Source: an uncultured Verrucomicrobia subdivision 3 bacterium (GTDB taxonomy: Bacteria > Verrucomicrobiota > Verrucomicrobiae > Limisphaerales > UBA11358). Taken from it: DNA of 64,000 bases. Both the position numbers and the translations under genes were made by a program. Location: assembly GCA_903921455.1 (NCBI GenBank), contig CAIXPZ010000277.1, positions 1 through 64,000 on the forward strand, in the 5' to 3' direction. The notes beneath the pieces are model-generated. The model saw only the letters and a list, made by a program, of their open reading frames with translations. It was not told the origin of the DNA and did no database searches. Shown here piece by piece: positions 36,253 through 44,494 of the stretch. Position 1 is the first letter of the stretch, and each line of letters opens with the position of its first letter.

Positions 36253-37301
36253 CGGACCCAACCGCCGGCAGCCCCGGCCATCTGCTGACCGCCTGCCGGA
36301 ATCAACCGGCCCGGCTTGATAAGATGGCTGCGCCAAGCCGCATTCTGGTCATCCGCCTCACTGCGATCGGCGATGTGGTGCTGACGTTGCCGTCGGTTTC
36401 GGTTCTGCGCGCTAATTTTCCATCGGCAAAAATCTCGTTTCTGACCACCCGGGAAAATTCGGAACTGCTGCGCGGCTTCCGCGATGTGGACGAGACCATC
36501 GTGCTCAACCGGTCCGCCCTGCGTGGTAAAAATCTATTCCGCATCGGCGGGGAATTGCTCCGGTTGGTGCGCCGGGTGCGCGCGGGCAGATTTTCCCTGG
36601 CTGTGGATTTGCAGGGCAATGGTGAGAGTGCCTGGCTGGCGCGCATCACCGGTGCGCCGCAGCGCTGGGGTATTGTCCATAAGGCCGGCCGGCGCTGGGC
36701 CTACACGCAATGCGCCGATCGGATTCGGGACCTGCACGCCGCCGAGATGCAGCTGGAATTGTTGCGCCGCTGCGGGCTGAAGATCGCTGGCGTTCGCAAT
36801 GAGTTCCTTTTGCCGGCGGATGCGTTGGCCGCCGCGCGCGAGTTTCTGGTGGCGCAGCCTTTTCTCCCCGAAAAACCGCTGCTGTTCGTGCAGCCGTTCA
36901 CCAGTTCGCCGCATAAAAACTGGCCGCTGGAAAATTATCTCGCGCTGGCCCGGCACTGGCAGGCGTTGGGGTGGCAGGTTGTTTTTGGCGGCGGCCCGGC
37001 TGACCGCGTGGCGCTGGCGCCCGCGCGCGACGCCGGCTTTGCCGTGTCCGCCGGCGTGCCGCTGCTGGTCACGGGTGGGTTGATGCAGTTGTCGTCACTG
37101 ATCGTCGGCGGCGATACTGGCGCATTGCATTTGGCGGTGGCGCAGGGCAAGCGCGTCGTGATGCTGATGAATCACGCCCGCGCCGGGCGGCCGCATCCGT
37201 TTCGTCATATCGAGTGGTCGTTGCTGCCGCCGGTTGACCGGAACATCGCCACGATTCATTTGGATGCGGTTATTGCCATGTGTGAACAAGTGCTCGCATG
37301 A
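36249..37301 (+). CDS. glycosyltransferase family 9 (heptosyltransferase-like)
   Basis: 350 residues from ATG 36249, which overlaps the preceding stop by four bases; an internal ATG (MAAPSRILVIRL, 25 codons in) is a possible alternative because the conserved part begins there. GT9 motifs: ILVIRLTAIGDVVLTLPSV, VDLQGNGESAWLARI, QPFTSSPHKNWPLENY and the C-terminal sugar-nucleotide site VGGDTGALHLAVAQGKRVV. Likely adds heptose or a similar sugar to LPS core. The C-terminal 60 residues have a decayed copy at 39000-39193. Confidence 0.9.
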   Translation: MTDPTAGSPGHLLTACRNQPARLDKMAAPSRILVIRLTAIGDVVLTLPSVSVLRANFPSAKISFLTTRENSELLRGFRDVDETIVLNRSALRGKNLFRIGGELLRLVRRVRAGRFSLAVDLQGNGESAWLARITGAPQRWGIVHKAGRRWAYTQCADRIRDLHAAEMQLELLRRCGLKIAGVRNEFLLPADALAAAREFLVAQPFLPEKPLLFVQPFTSSPHKNWPLENYLALARHWQALGWQVVFGGGPADRVALAPARDAGFAVSAGVPLLVTGGLMQLSSLIVGGDTGALHLAVAQGKRVVMLMNHARAGRPHPFRHIEWSLLPPVDRNIATIHLDAVIAMCEQVLA

Positions 37302-37317
37302 GGCCTTAAGGCGTGTT

Positions 37318-37447
37318 TTTAAAATGACTGCGGAGTGCGCCCGTCCTCGGGCGCTGCCACTCGCGCGGGCAAAGCCGTGGTCGAACCCGGTGAAATCCCC
37401 GAGCCAGCCAGCCTGGCAGCGGCCGGGACGGCCGCCCTCCGTAATTT
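37318..37447. repeat. inverted-repeat element between convergent genes
   Basis: The left arm (about 37321-37360: ACTGCGGAGTGCGCCCGTCC, then TCGGGCGCTGCC) and the right arm (about 37413-37446: GGCAGCGGCCGGGACGGCC, then GCCCTCCGTAATT) are imperfect inverted copies of each other. Each arm is itself a short palindrome. The element fills most of the gap between the convergent GT9 and group-1 glycosyltransferase genes. It resembles the element at 60412-60472 in having paired palindromes and an ACTGCGG edge. Confidence 0.6.
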
Positions 37448-37467
37448 GAGAACAACCTCAACGGGCA

Positions 37468-38607
37468 TCACAGGCCTTGGTTGAATGCATTGACCAGGGT
37501 CCGTCGGAAATTCTCCCGCGAAAAAATTTGGGCGTAGCGGCGCTGGCCCTCCTGCCAGGGAGTTTGATCCAATGGGCCTGCCAGCGGCAAGCTGGCAAAA
37601 ATCTCGCGCAGAGCGGAAGCATCGCCAGCGGGAAAGAGCCAGCCCAACTTGTATTCGCGGGCGTGCCGCCCCACCATTTCCTCGTCCGAGGCGATGATCG
37701 CGCGGCCGGCCGCCGCCGCCCGCACCTGGATGGCACTAATGCCAAAATGGCCCTGATAGGTCAGGAGGATGACATCGCTGGCGCTGAAAAGATCGGCTTC
37801 TTCATCGTCCATGATGAAGCGGTCGAGGACTAATGCATCGCCCTCGCGTACGAGCTGGCGCAGGCCGGAGTTGACTTCGGCATCATCGCCCTGTTGTCCG
37901 GCGCAGAGCAGGAACGGGCGGCGTCCGGGAGGAAGCTGGAGCAAGGCGCGCAGGGTCAGATGCAGGCCTTTGCGCCGCGAAGCCACGCCGTAATGGAGGA
38001 GAACCAGCCGGCCTGGGGGCACCCCCAGCCGCAAGCGCGCGCTGGTCAGGGAGGCGGGGAAGGAACCCGAAAACGGTTCCGGGACATGGGCGAAGCGATC
38101 CCGGAAACGTTGCGGGGCGCGAGCCACAAGTAATTCGTCCTGTAGGAAAATGCGATGAAACCAGTCGGCCTTGAGCATGCGGGTGAAGCCAAGGGCTTTG
38201 GTCCACTCTTTCGGAGCGGCCTTGAGTCCTAGGAGACAGCGGGGGCGAACGTATATGCCGCTGATTTTGCCCCGCAAAACGGCCGGCGGCATTAAACCCA
38301 GGGAGGCACGCCGCAACATCGAAGATGCGAACTCGTCGAGATTGGGGAAGAGGACCTGACTGGAGGCAGTCTCTGTGACCAGCTCCGCCGCTCTTTGCAG
38401 GGGCCGTGTGGTCGAGGCGGCACAGATCTGAATGGAGTCATAGACGGATCCCAGCTTGGCCCGGATGCGTTCCTGGTCTTCGGGGCGTGGGCTCACGGCC
38501 GCGCAAACGGGAATTCCCGCACCGGCCAGGTCTTCTAGGACACACCGCAGCAGGGTGAGGTGATGTCCGGCCACCGCCGGTTCGTAAATGAGAATTCGGG
38601 TTGCCAT
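37468..38607 (-). CDS. glycosyltransferase, group 1 (GT4-like)
   Basis: 379 residues. N-terminal RILIYEPAVAGHHLTLLRCV, a GT-B fold. The donor domain has LLHYGVASRRKGLHLTLRAL, PFLLCAGQ, and the C-terminal DVILLTYQGHFGISAIQVRAA with the usual acidic/EX7E-type position altered (GHFGISAIQVR). It is transcribed against its neighbours and lies between the intact GT9 gene and a GT9 remnant, so it may have been inserted there. The sugar transferred is unknown. Confidence 0.8.
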   Translation of the reverse strand: MATRILIYEPAVAGHHLTLLRCVLEDLAGAGIPVCAAVSPRPEDQERIRAKLGSVYDSIQICAASTTRPLQRAAELVTETASSQVLFPNLDEFASSMLRRASLGLMPPAVLRGKISGIYVRPRCLLGLKAAPKEWTKALGFTRMLKADWFHRIFLQDELLVARAPQRFRDRFAHVPEPFSGSFPASLTSARLRLGVPPGRLVLLHYGVASRRKGLHLTLRALLQLPPGRRPFLLCAGQQGDDAEVNSGLRQLVREGDALVLDRFIMDDEEADLFSASDVILLTYQGHFGISAIQVRAAAAGRAIIASDEEMVGRHAREYKLGWLFPAGDASALREIFASLPLAGPLDQTPWQEGQRRYAQIFSRENFRRTLVNAFNQGL

Positions 38608-38879
38608 CTAAAGTGTGGTACAGAGTGGAGGTATCTTCATCCTTGGCTCAAGCTGGAATTCGCGCCTTGGCCTGTTTCAGGGTGTAAATTTTTCCGGGCT
38701 GTAAAATGACCACGGGCAGTCCCTGGTGTTGACCCAAATTCATTTTCCTTGATGGCTATAATCGGTTGGTTGCGTGCGCCCATGGCCCCATTCTTAATCG
38801 CTTCGCGATCCAGTTCAATGTCGTTTCGCTTCGCTAGCGGGGCGCTGACTCAATCATAGTGGTACCGCCCATCCAAGAA
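38608..38879. other. intergenic stretch, nothing recognised
   Basis: About 270 bp between the group-1 glycosyltransferase start and the GT9 remnant. Composition is less GC-rich than the neighbouring genes and no intact gene or repeat is evident. Together with the remnant it forms a 660-bp gene-poor gap in an otherwise packed island. Confidence 0.4.
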
Positions 38880-39193
38880 TAGACCGGCCATCCGGGTCTG
38901 CGCGGGTCGCGGCGCGCCGTTGGTGCTCTGCGGCGAGAACACCGTATGCGTATCTCTGCCAAAGCACGAAAAAAGAAGCAGCCTGGCAACCATTTGGCGA
39001 GCTGTCATACCGGGGCACCCATCTGGCGGGGGCGAAGGGCAGGCGTGTGGTGATGGGGATGAATCAGGGTCGCGCCGGAGAGCCCCATTCGTTTCGTCAC
39101 CGGAAGTGGGCGTTTCTGGCGCCGGTGGAGCGGAACCTCACGGTGATAAAGTTGGACACCGTCATCGCGGAGTGCGGGGCGGCGTGGGCATAA
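38880..39193 (+). pseudogene. remnant of a GT9 glycosyltransferase (C-terminal part)
   Basis: From about 39000 to the TAA at 39191 one frame reads RGTHLAGAKGRRVVMGMNQ, then GRAGEPHSFRHRKWAFLAPV and ERNLTVIKLDTVIAECG. This lines up along about 60 residues with the C-terminus of the intact GT9 at 36249 (GALHLAVAQGKRVVMLMN, FRHIEW, PVDRN, LDAVIAMC), roughly half identical. Upstream, in a different frame from about 38883, IRVCAGRGAPLVLCGE resembles FAVSAGVPLLVTGG of the same protein, so at least one frameshift has occurred. No start, no N-terminal domain. It is a decayed copy left by duplication, sitting directly before the second sulfotransferase. Confidence 0.8.
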
Positions 39194-39267
39194 ATCGGTT
39201 GCCAAACGCGGCGGTTTCGCTCAAGTTGTGAGTATTAGGGCAGTCAATCAGAAATCAGAGGTAACTT

Positions 39268-40131
39268 ATGATACTTTTCCTGCACATTCCGAAAACCGCC
39301 GGAACCACGTTCCAATTTATTCTCGAAAATAATTTCGGGGTCAGCCATTGCCATCTTGGTCATCTGGGCAACAAGGTGGCCGACCAGCGCGATTTGAATT
39401 TTGCCCGTAAATGTTTTCCGTGGCTGCGGAGTGTGGCTGGCCACAATCTGGCCGATCCGTCGCGGTTTGACGCCCCGGATCCATTTTACATCACTTTTTT
39501 GCGCGAGCCCATCGCGCGGATTTTTTCACATTATCAGGATAATTTCACCCGTGGTAACCGCCGCCAGACTTTTGAAGAAATGGTGCGGGCGGACGAAACC
39601 ATGGTGAATATCCAGGTGAAACGCATTGCGGGCAGCGCCGATCTGGACAAGGCCAAAGCCAATCTGGAAAAATTCAGCTTCGTCGGCCTGACGGAGAAAT
39701 TCGACCTGTCCCTGCACATGCTGGGGAAAATCTGCCCCCAAAAACTGAACTGCCGTTACAAGCGGAAAGTCACCGCCCGCGACAACTCCATCCGGAAATC
39801 TCTCGAGAACGACAGCCGCCTGGTCGATCTGGCGCATGCCTATAATCGCCTGGACCTCGAACTGTATGATTTTGCGGTGAAGGAGATCTTCCCCAAATTC
39901 CTGGCGCAGACCGGGCATGCCCCGACCGACCAGGTCGCCTCCTTCGACCGTTATCGGAGCGAACTTCAGCCCAATTTTCTGCTGCACCGGCTCTATAACC
40001 AGACTTTCTTCCGGCAGCTTTGCAAGCTTTACAAAAAGCGCCGCGTCCGTGAATCGATGATGCTTTTGACCCTGCTAATGCAGCAGGCGGTAATGTCGTT
40101 TGTCGAAACGCCAGCCGAAATAGCGTTCTAG
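39268..40131 (+). CDS. sulfotransferase family protein (copy B)
   Basis: 287 residues. PAPS-binding loop HIPKTAGTT at residues 6-14 and REPIARIFSHY at the 3'-phosphate site. About half identical by eye to copy A over 230 residues, including FVGLTEKFDLSLHMLGK and DFAVKEIFPKFLAQ, but about 30 residues longer at the C-terminus (RESMMLLTLLMQQAVM...). The extra tail overlaps the 3' end of the convergent GT2 gene by 57 bases, so it may have been gained by loss of an earlier stop. It follows a GT9 remnant, the reverse of the order around copy A. Confidence 0.87.
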   Translation: MILFLHIPKTAGTTFQFILENNFGVSHCHLGHLGNKVADQRDLNFARKCFPWLRSVAGHNLADPSRFDAPDPFYITFLREPIARIFSHYQDNFTRGNRRQTFEEMVRADETMVNIQVKRIAGSADLDKAKANLEKFSFVGLTEKFDLSLHMLGKICPQKLNCRYKRKVTARDNSIRKSLENDSRLVDLAHAYNRLDLELYDFAVKEIFPKFLAQTGHAPTDQVASFDRYRSELQPNFLLHRLYNQTFFRQLCKLYKKRRVRESMMLLTLLMQQAVMSFVETPAEIAF

Positions 40132-40950
40132 CCGCATCATCCAGCGGTGTTTCTTTTCGCGTGCTGTCAGCCGGTGCGCCGGGTCGGTCTGAAAAATCCC
40201 CTCCGCTGCGGGTAGCCAGGCCTCGACCGCTTTGGGGTGTGACCCGGTGAAGGCTTTCAGCCCGGCGGCATCCACTTTTGTGTAATCCACCGCCTTGGGC
40301 TTGGCGTTGTCCCAAAATTTCCGGACGGACGCCCGCTTCTGATCCATTTGCGCTTCGCTGCGCACCCAGCCGTAATGAAAAATCGTCGCGCCCGTGTGGG
40401 CTGCGCGCGGATAGCGGGCTTTTTTGTGGCTGTCCAGCACGTTGAAGAATAGCGCCTCGCTGGACCACGCGGGAATCGTGTTGCGGATGATGCGCACCTC
40501 GCTGCGATACCAGCCCGGCGACCACGCGAGGGTGTTCTGGTTGCCGTAAAAATGCAGGTAGTCAAACGCCAGCGCCTCGACCCGTTCGTCGTTCAGGTGT
40601 TTTTCCATCGCCGCGCGGATTTTCGGCAGATCGTTCTCGTGCAGCACTTCGTCCGCTTCGAGATAAAACGCCCAGTCGCCGGTGCAGTTGAACAGGGCGA
40701 TGGATTTCTGCTGGCCATACACAAAGCCCTTCACCGAGTAATCGCTGCGGAGGCGCTCGTTCCATTGCGTCGGGATGATGCGGATTTTCGGATCGCCGAT
40801 CGCGCGCAGCCTGGCTTCCGTGTCGTCGTCACTGGGGCCGAGCGCGACCACGAATTCGTCCACGACCGGCAGGATCGAGCGAATGGATTCCACGAACGGA
40901 TAGCCGAGCCGCTGGCCGTTGCGCAGGAAGGTAAAGCCGCTGACTTTCAT
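40075..40950 (-). CDS. glycosyltransferase family 2
   Basis: 291 residues. N-terminal VSGFTFLRNGQRLGYPFVES, then VVDEFVVALGPSDDDTEARL and the DXD-like motif FYLEADEVLHENDL (about 103-116), typical of GT2 enzymes acting on surface glycans. The middle reads FHYGWVRSEAQM, a motif seen in a GT2 subgroup often found beside sulfotransferases. No membrane segment. Its end is convergent with, and overlaps, the second sulfotransferase; its start is 89 bp from the divergent third sulfotransferase. Donor and acceptor unknown. Confidence 0.85.
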   Translation of the reverse strand: MKVSGFTFLRNGQRLGYPFVESIRSILPVVDEFVVALGPSDDDTEARLRAIGDPKIRIIPTQWNERLRSDYSVKGFVYGQQKSIALFNCTGDWAFYLEADEVLHENDLPKIRAAMEKHLNDERVEALAFDYLHFYGNQNTLAWSPGWYRSEVRIIRNTIPAWSSEALFFNVLDSHKKARYPRAAHTGATIFHYGWVRSEAQMDQKRASVRKFWDNAKPKAVDYTKVDAAGLKAFTGSHPKAVEAWLPAAEGIFQTDPAHRLTAREKKHRWMMRLERYFGWRFDKRHYRLLH

Positions 40951-41039
40951 GCGTGGAAAACTAATTGGCGTTCGCCGTCTTGAACAGGAGAAAGAATTCC
41001 CTTGTCTTGGCCGATGATTTCACCTTTTTTACTTTCGCG

Positions 41040-41801
41040 ATGAATCAACCGGCCAATCCAGACTCACTTACCAAAGACCTATGGCACTCGATTCGTCGGT
41101 TCAACTTTCAGCACTTCCGGCCGGCCAAGTTCGCTGCGTTGCAGAAAAAGCGCTGGGTGTTCGACCAGCATCACTGCATTTTCGTCCACGTTCCGAAATG
41201 TGCGGGGATTTCCTTGGTGAAAAGCCTGTTCGGCGATTTTGACTGCGGCCACACGAATCTGCGTCGCTACCAGATCATGTTCGCGCCGGCGGAGTTCATC
41301 CGTTACTTCAAGTTCACCATTGTGCGAAATCCATATGACCGGCTGGTTTCAGCGTTTCATTTTCTGAAAAAAGGCGGCGTGAATGACAAGGACAAGCAGT
41401 GGGCGGAGAAAAATCTCTCGGCGTATGACACCTTTGATGCGTTTGCCCGCCAAGGTCTTTCCAAGCGCAACATCCGCCGCGCGCTGCATTTCCGTCCCCA
41501 AAGCGAGTTCATCTGCGTTCGTAAAAACCGGCCCGGCTTGGATTTCATTGGCTATTACGAAAATCTCCCGGCGGATTTTGCCTTCATCGGCCGTAAGCTG
41601 GGAATCAACGCTACGCTGGCCGAGGCCAACCGTAATGTCTCCCGTGCGAAGGATTATCGGCAATATTACACGGAGGCGTCCCGGAAAATCGTGGCAGAGT
41701 TCTATGCCGACGACCTGCGGATTTTGGGATACGATTTTGACAATGCTGACTTGCAAAGCCGGCTGGCAAAGCGTGGCGCGGATGGGCGTGTCAGCCGGTA
41801 A
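41040..41801 (+). CDS. sulfotransferase family protein (Sulfotransfer_2, chondroitin-sulfotransferase-like)
   Basis: 253 residues from ATG 41040 (MNQPANPDSL); an upstream in-frame ATG at 40965 overlaps the GT2 promoter region and adds an unlikely leader. The PAPS loop is FVHVPKCAGISLVKSLFG and the 3'-phosphate site is FTIVRNPYDRLVSAF, the classic arrangement of carbohydrate sulfotransferases of the HNK-1/chondroitin group. It is only distantly related to copies A and B. Conserved tail YTEASRKIVAEFYADDLRILGYDF is typical of the family. Likely sulfates a surface glycan together with the neighbouring transferases. Confidence 0.9.
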   Translation: MNQPANPDSLTKDLWHSIRRFNFQHFRPAKFAALQKKRWVFDQHHCIFVHVPKCAGISLVKSLFGDFDCGHTNLRRYQIMFAPAEFIRYFKFTIVRNPYDRLVSAFHFLKKGGVNDKDKQWAEKNLSAYDTFDAFARQGLSKRNIRRALHFRPQSEFICVRKNRPGLDFIGYYENLPADFAFIGRKLGINATLAEANRNVSRAKDYRQYYTEASRKIVAEFYADDLRILGYDFDNADLQSRLAKRGADGRVSR

Positions 41802-41822
41802 GCGCCGGGGTGCCAACCGGTC

Positions 41823-42119
41823 TCAATCGCCGAACAGTTTCTTTAAATTCGCCCGCGCCGCCTCCTCGCGGGAAAGTTTTACTTCCTTCGGTTCCCACTT
41901 GCGGCGGATGAATTCAAAATATTCACAGAAGTTGCCGATGGCCTTTTCCAGCACCAGATCGGCGCGCCGCTCGCGGCATTGCTCCGCCACATGCGGGTCA
42001 TAGCTCTGGCAGTTCAGGCACACGCGCAGATCGGCGCGGCATTTCATGCAAACTTCCCCGCGGCCGGGGTTGCCGGAAATCGTCCACGGCTCGCCGCAAT
42101 GGTGACAATGTCGAGTCAT
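41823..42119 (-). CDS. small zinc-ribbon protein of unknown function
   Basis: 98 residues. Cysteine pairs CHHC, CMKC and CLNC, plus single cysteines later (EQCRERRAD, NFCEYFEF), suggest two zinc-binding knuckles. A charged helical tail follows (EEAARANLKKLFG). I do not recognise a named family beyond a conserved hypothetical seen in several phyla. It is convergent with the third sulfotransferase and divergent from cstA. Confidence 0.75.
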   Translation of the reverse strand: MTRHCHHCGEPWTISGNPGRGEVCMKCRADLRVCLNCQSYDPHVAEQCRERRADLVLEKAIGNFCEYFEFIRRKWEPKEVKLSREEAARANLKKLFGD

Positions 42120-42181
42120 GCCCTGATTTTAGTTTTCCCGGTGGCGTTTGTAGAGTAAAAGAATCGGCCGTAACCCGTACG

Positions 42182-44491
42182 ATGAAAAAGATTCTTGCCC
42201 CGGTTTTATGGCTTCTCCTCGCCCTGCTGGGGGCTGGCGCTTACGCCGTGCTCGCGTTCAAGCGCGGTGAGCCGGTCAACTCCGCCTATCTCCTCATCGC
42301 GGCCGTCTGCACCTACGCCATCGGCTACCGGTTTTACTCGAAGTGGCTTGCGGTCCGCGTGCTGGGTCTCGATAACCGCCGCGCCACCCCGTGCGAAGTG
42401 CATGACGACGGCAAGGATTTCGTCCGCACGAACAAATGGATTCTCTTCGGCCATCACTTCGCCGCGATCGCCGGGCCGGGGCCGCTCGTCGGTCCGGTGC
42501 TCGCCGCGCAATTCGGCTACCTGCCCGGCGCGCTGTGGATTCTCATCGGCGTCGTGCTCGGTGGCGCGGTGCAGGATTTTGTGATCTTGTTTTGCTCCCT
42601 GCGGCGCAACGGCAAATCGCTCGGCGAAATGGTGAAGGAGGAACTGAATGCGCCCGCCGGCGCCATCGCCGTGCTGGCGATCCTGGCCATCCTCGTGATT
42701 CTGCTGGCCGTGCTGGCGCTCGTCGTCGTGAAGGCTCTGGCTGAAAGTCCGTGGGGCGTGTTCACCGTGGGGGCCACCATTCCCATCGCGCTGTTCATGG
42801 GCGGCTATATGCGGTTCCTGCGCGTGGGCAAGGTTCTCGAGGCGACGGCGCTCGGTGTCGCGCTGCTGTTGCTCGCGGTCTGGGGCGGCAAGCTGGTTTA
42901 TGAGAACGCGTATTGGTCGCAGGTCTTCGGCCTTCGCGATATTTCGCTCGCGTGGATCATCATCGGGTATGGCGTGATTTCCAGCAGCCTCCCGGTGTGG
43001 CTCATGCTGGCCCCGCGCGATTATTTGAGCACGTTCATGAAGCTCGGCACGATTCTGGCGCTGGCCCTGGGGATTCTCTGCACCCTGCCGCATCTGCAAA
43101 TGCCGGCCATCACGCAGTTCATTGACGGCTCCGGTCTCGTGGTCGCCGGGAAACTCTTTCCGTTCTGTTTCATCACCATCGCCTGCGGGGCGATTTCCGG
43201 GTTTCACTCGCTCATCGCCAGCGGCACGACGCCCAAGATGATGACGCGGGAAAATTATGCCCGTCCCATCGGCTACGGGGCGATGTGCTTTGAATCGTTC
43301 GTCGCCATCATGGCGCTCATCGCCGCCTGCACGCTGGACCCGGGTGTGTATTTGAGCATGAACGTCAAGGGCGATCCCGCCGCCACCGTCGCCAAAATCA
43401 ATGCGCTCAATTTTCCCGTCACCGTCGAGCAGATGAATACGCTCGCGTCCGACCTCGGCGAAAAAACCCTGTTCGGGCGCACCGGCGGCGCGGCGACGCT
43501 GGCGGTGGGGATGGCGCACATTTTTTCCAAGGCGCTCAACGGCCGCTGGCTGGACCTGTGGTATCACTTCGCGGTCATGTTCGAGGCGCTGTTCATTTTG
43601 ACAACGCTCGATGCCGGCACGCGGGTCGGGCGCTACCTGCTGCAAGGCGTGCTGGGCCGGGTCTGGAAACCGCTCGCCAATCCGAAAAACTTTTTTGCCG
43701 CGCCCGCCGCCGCCGCGCTGATGGTCGGCGCGTGGGGCTACTTTCTGATTCAAGGCGTGCGCGACCCGCTGGGCGGCATCAATTCGCTCTGGCCGCTGTT
43801 CGGCATCGCCAATCAGATGCTCGCCGCCATGGCGCTGTGTCTGGGCACCACGCTCATCTTGAAAAAACAGCTTCAGCCGGACAACCCGGCCGGCCGGCCG
43901 GCCCTCGCGCTGGTGACGTTGCTTCCCCTCGTCTGGCTGTTGGCGGTGACCTTCACGGCCGGCGCGGAGAAAATTTTTAATCCGGACCCGCGCATCGGGT
44001 TTTTGGCGCAGGCAAACGTTCTTGATGGAAAACTCAACGCTTTGCGGGAGCAGCTTTCAAATCATGACCAATCGACTGTGGCCATGACCACCAAGACGCT
44101 GGCTGACATTCAACAAACCCGGACCCTGCGCTTCAACAGCCTGTTGGACGCGACGGTGGCCGGATCGTTCCTCGCGCTGGTCGCGGTGATTGTTTTGTTG
44201 AGCGTTCGCGAATGGATGTTGCTGTTGTCCCGCCGCAAGCCGGCGGTACTGCACGAAACCGAGCCGGTCTGGCTGCCGGATTACGCGCTGAAAGAAGCCG
44301 GCCCGAATCTCCGCAGCGCCGCCGGCGCGGCCGCCCTCGCGCTCGGTTTGGCGAAGGAGCTGTCAGGCGAATCACACCTCGAGCGCGCCCGGCTGGCTCA
44401 GGAAGTCTGCCGGTGTCATCCGGCGGATGCGCAGCAGGCTTACGTCGCCGCCACCGAAGCGCGGTTCAATGGCGTCCGCCGCTGTTGCTGA
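42182..44491 (+). CDS. cstA: CstA-family peptide/pyruvate transporter
   Basis: 769 residues with about 16 membrane helices. The family signature HHFAAIAGPGPLVGPVLAAQ lies at about residue 95 and is followed by GALWILIGVVLGGAVQDF; GAISGFHSLIASGTTPKM is also conserved. CstA imports peptides or pyruvate in carbon starvation. The C-terminus has an extra cytoplasmic segment of about 70 residues ending RFNGVRRCC, with an inserted periplasmic helix (LDGKLNALREQLSNHD) before the last membrane helix. The CE15 esterase gene follows after three bases, so the two are co-transcribed. Confidence 0.94.
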   Translation: MKKILAPVLWLLLALLGAGAYAVLAFKRGEPVNSAYLLIAAVCTYAIGYRFYSKWLAVRVLGLDNRRATPCEVHDDGKDFVRTNKWILFGHHFAAIAGPGPLVGPVLAAQFGYLPGALWILIGVVLGGAVQDFVILFCSLRRNGKSLGEMVKEELNAPAGAIAVLAILAILVILLAVLALVVVKALAESPWGVFTVGATIPIALFMGGYMRFLRVGKVLEATALGVALLLLAVWGGKLVYENAYWSQVFGLRDISLAWIIIGYGVISSSLPVWLMLAPRDYLSTFMKLGTILALALGILCTLPHLQMPAITQFIDGSGLVVAGKLFPFCFITIACGAISGFHSLIASGTTPKMMTRENYARPIGYGAMCFESFVAIMALIAACTLDPGVYLSMNVKGDPAATVAKINALNFPVTVEQMNTLASDLGEKTLFGRTGGAATLAVGMAHIFSKALNGRWLDLWYHFAVMFEALFILTTLDAGTRVGRYLLQGVLGRVWKPLANPKNFFAAPAAAALMVGAWGYFLIQGVRDPLGGINSLWPLFGIANQMLAAMALCLGTTLILKKQLQPDNPAGRPALALVTLLPLVWLLAVTFTAGAEKIFNPDPRIGFLAQANVLDGKLNALREQLSNHDQSTVAMTTKTLADIQQTRTLRFNSLLDATVAGSFLALVAVIVLLSVREWMLLLSRRKPAVLHETEPVWLPDYALKEAGPNLRSAAGAAALALGLAKELSGESHLERARLAQEVCRCHPADAQQAYVAATEARFNGVRRCC

Positions 44492-44494
44492 TTT

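Noticed and set aside
38920..39231. 103-residue plus-strand gene
   Set aside because: Its own frame has no conserved sequence after about 20 residues; the neighbouring frame carries the GT9 remnant.
42206..43753. 515-residue minus-strand open frame
   Set aside because: Antisense to cstA; composition (His, Arg, Asp, Gln rich, no hydrophobic core) is that of a mirrored membrane protein gene.
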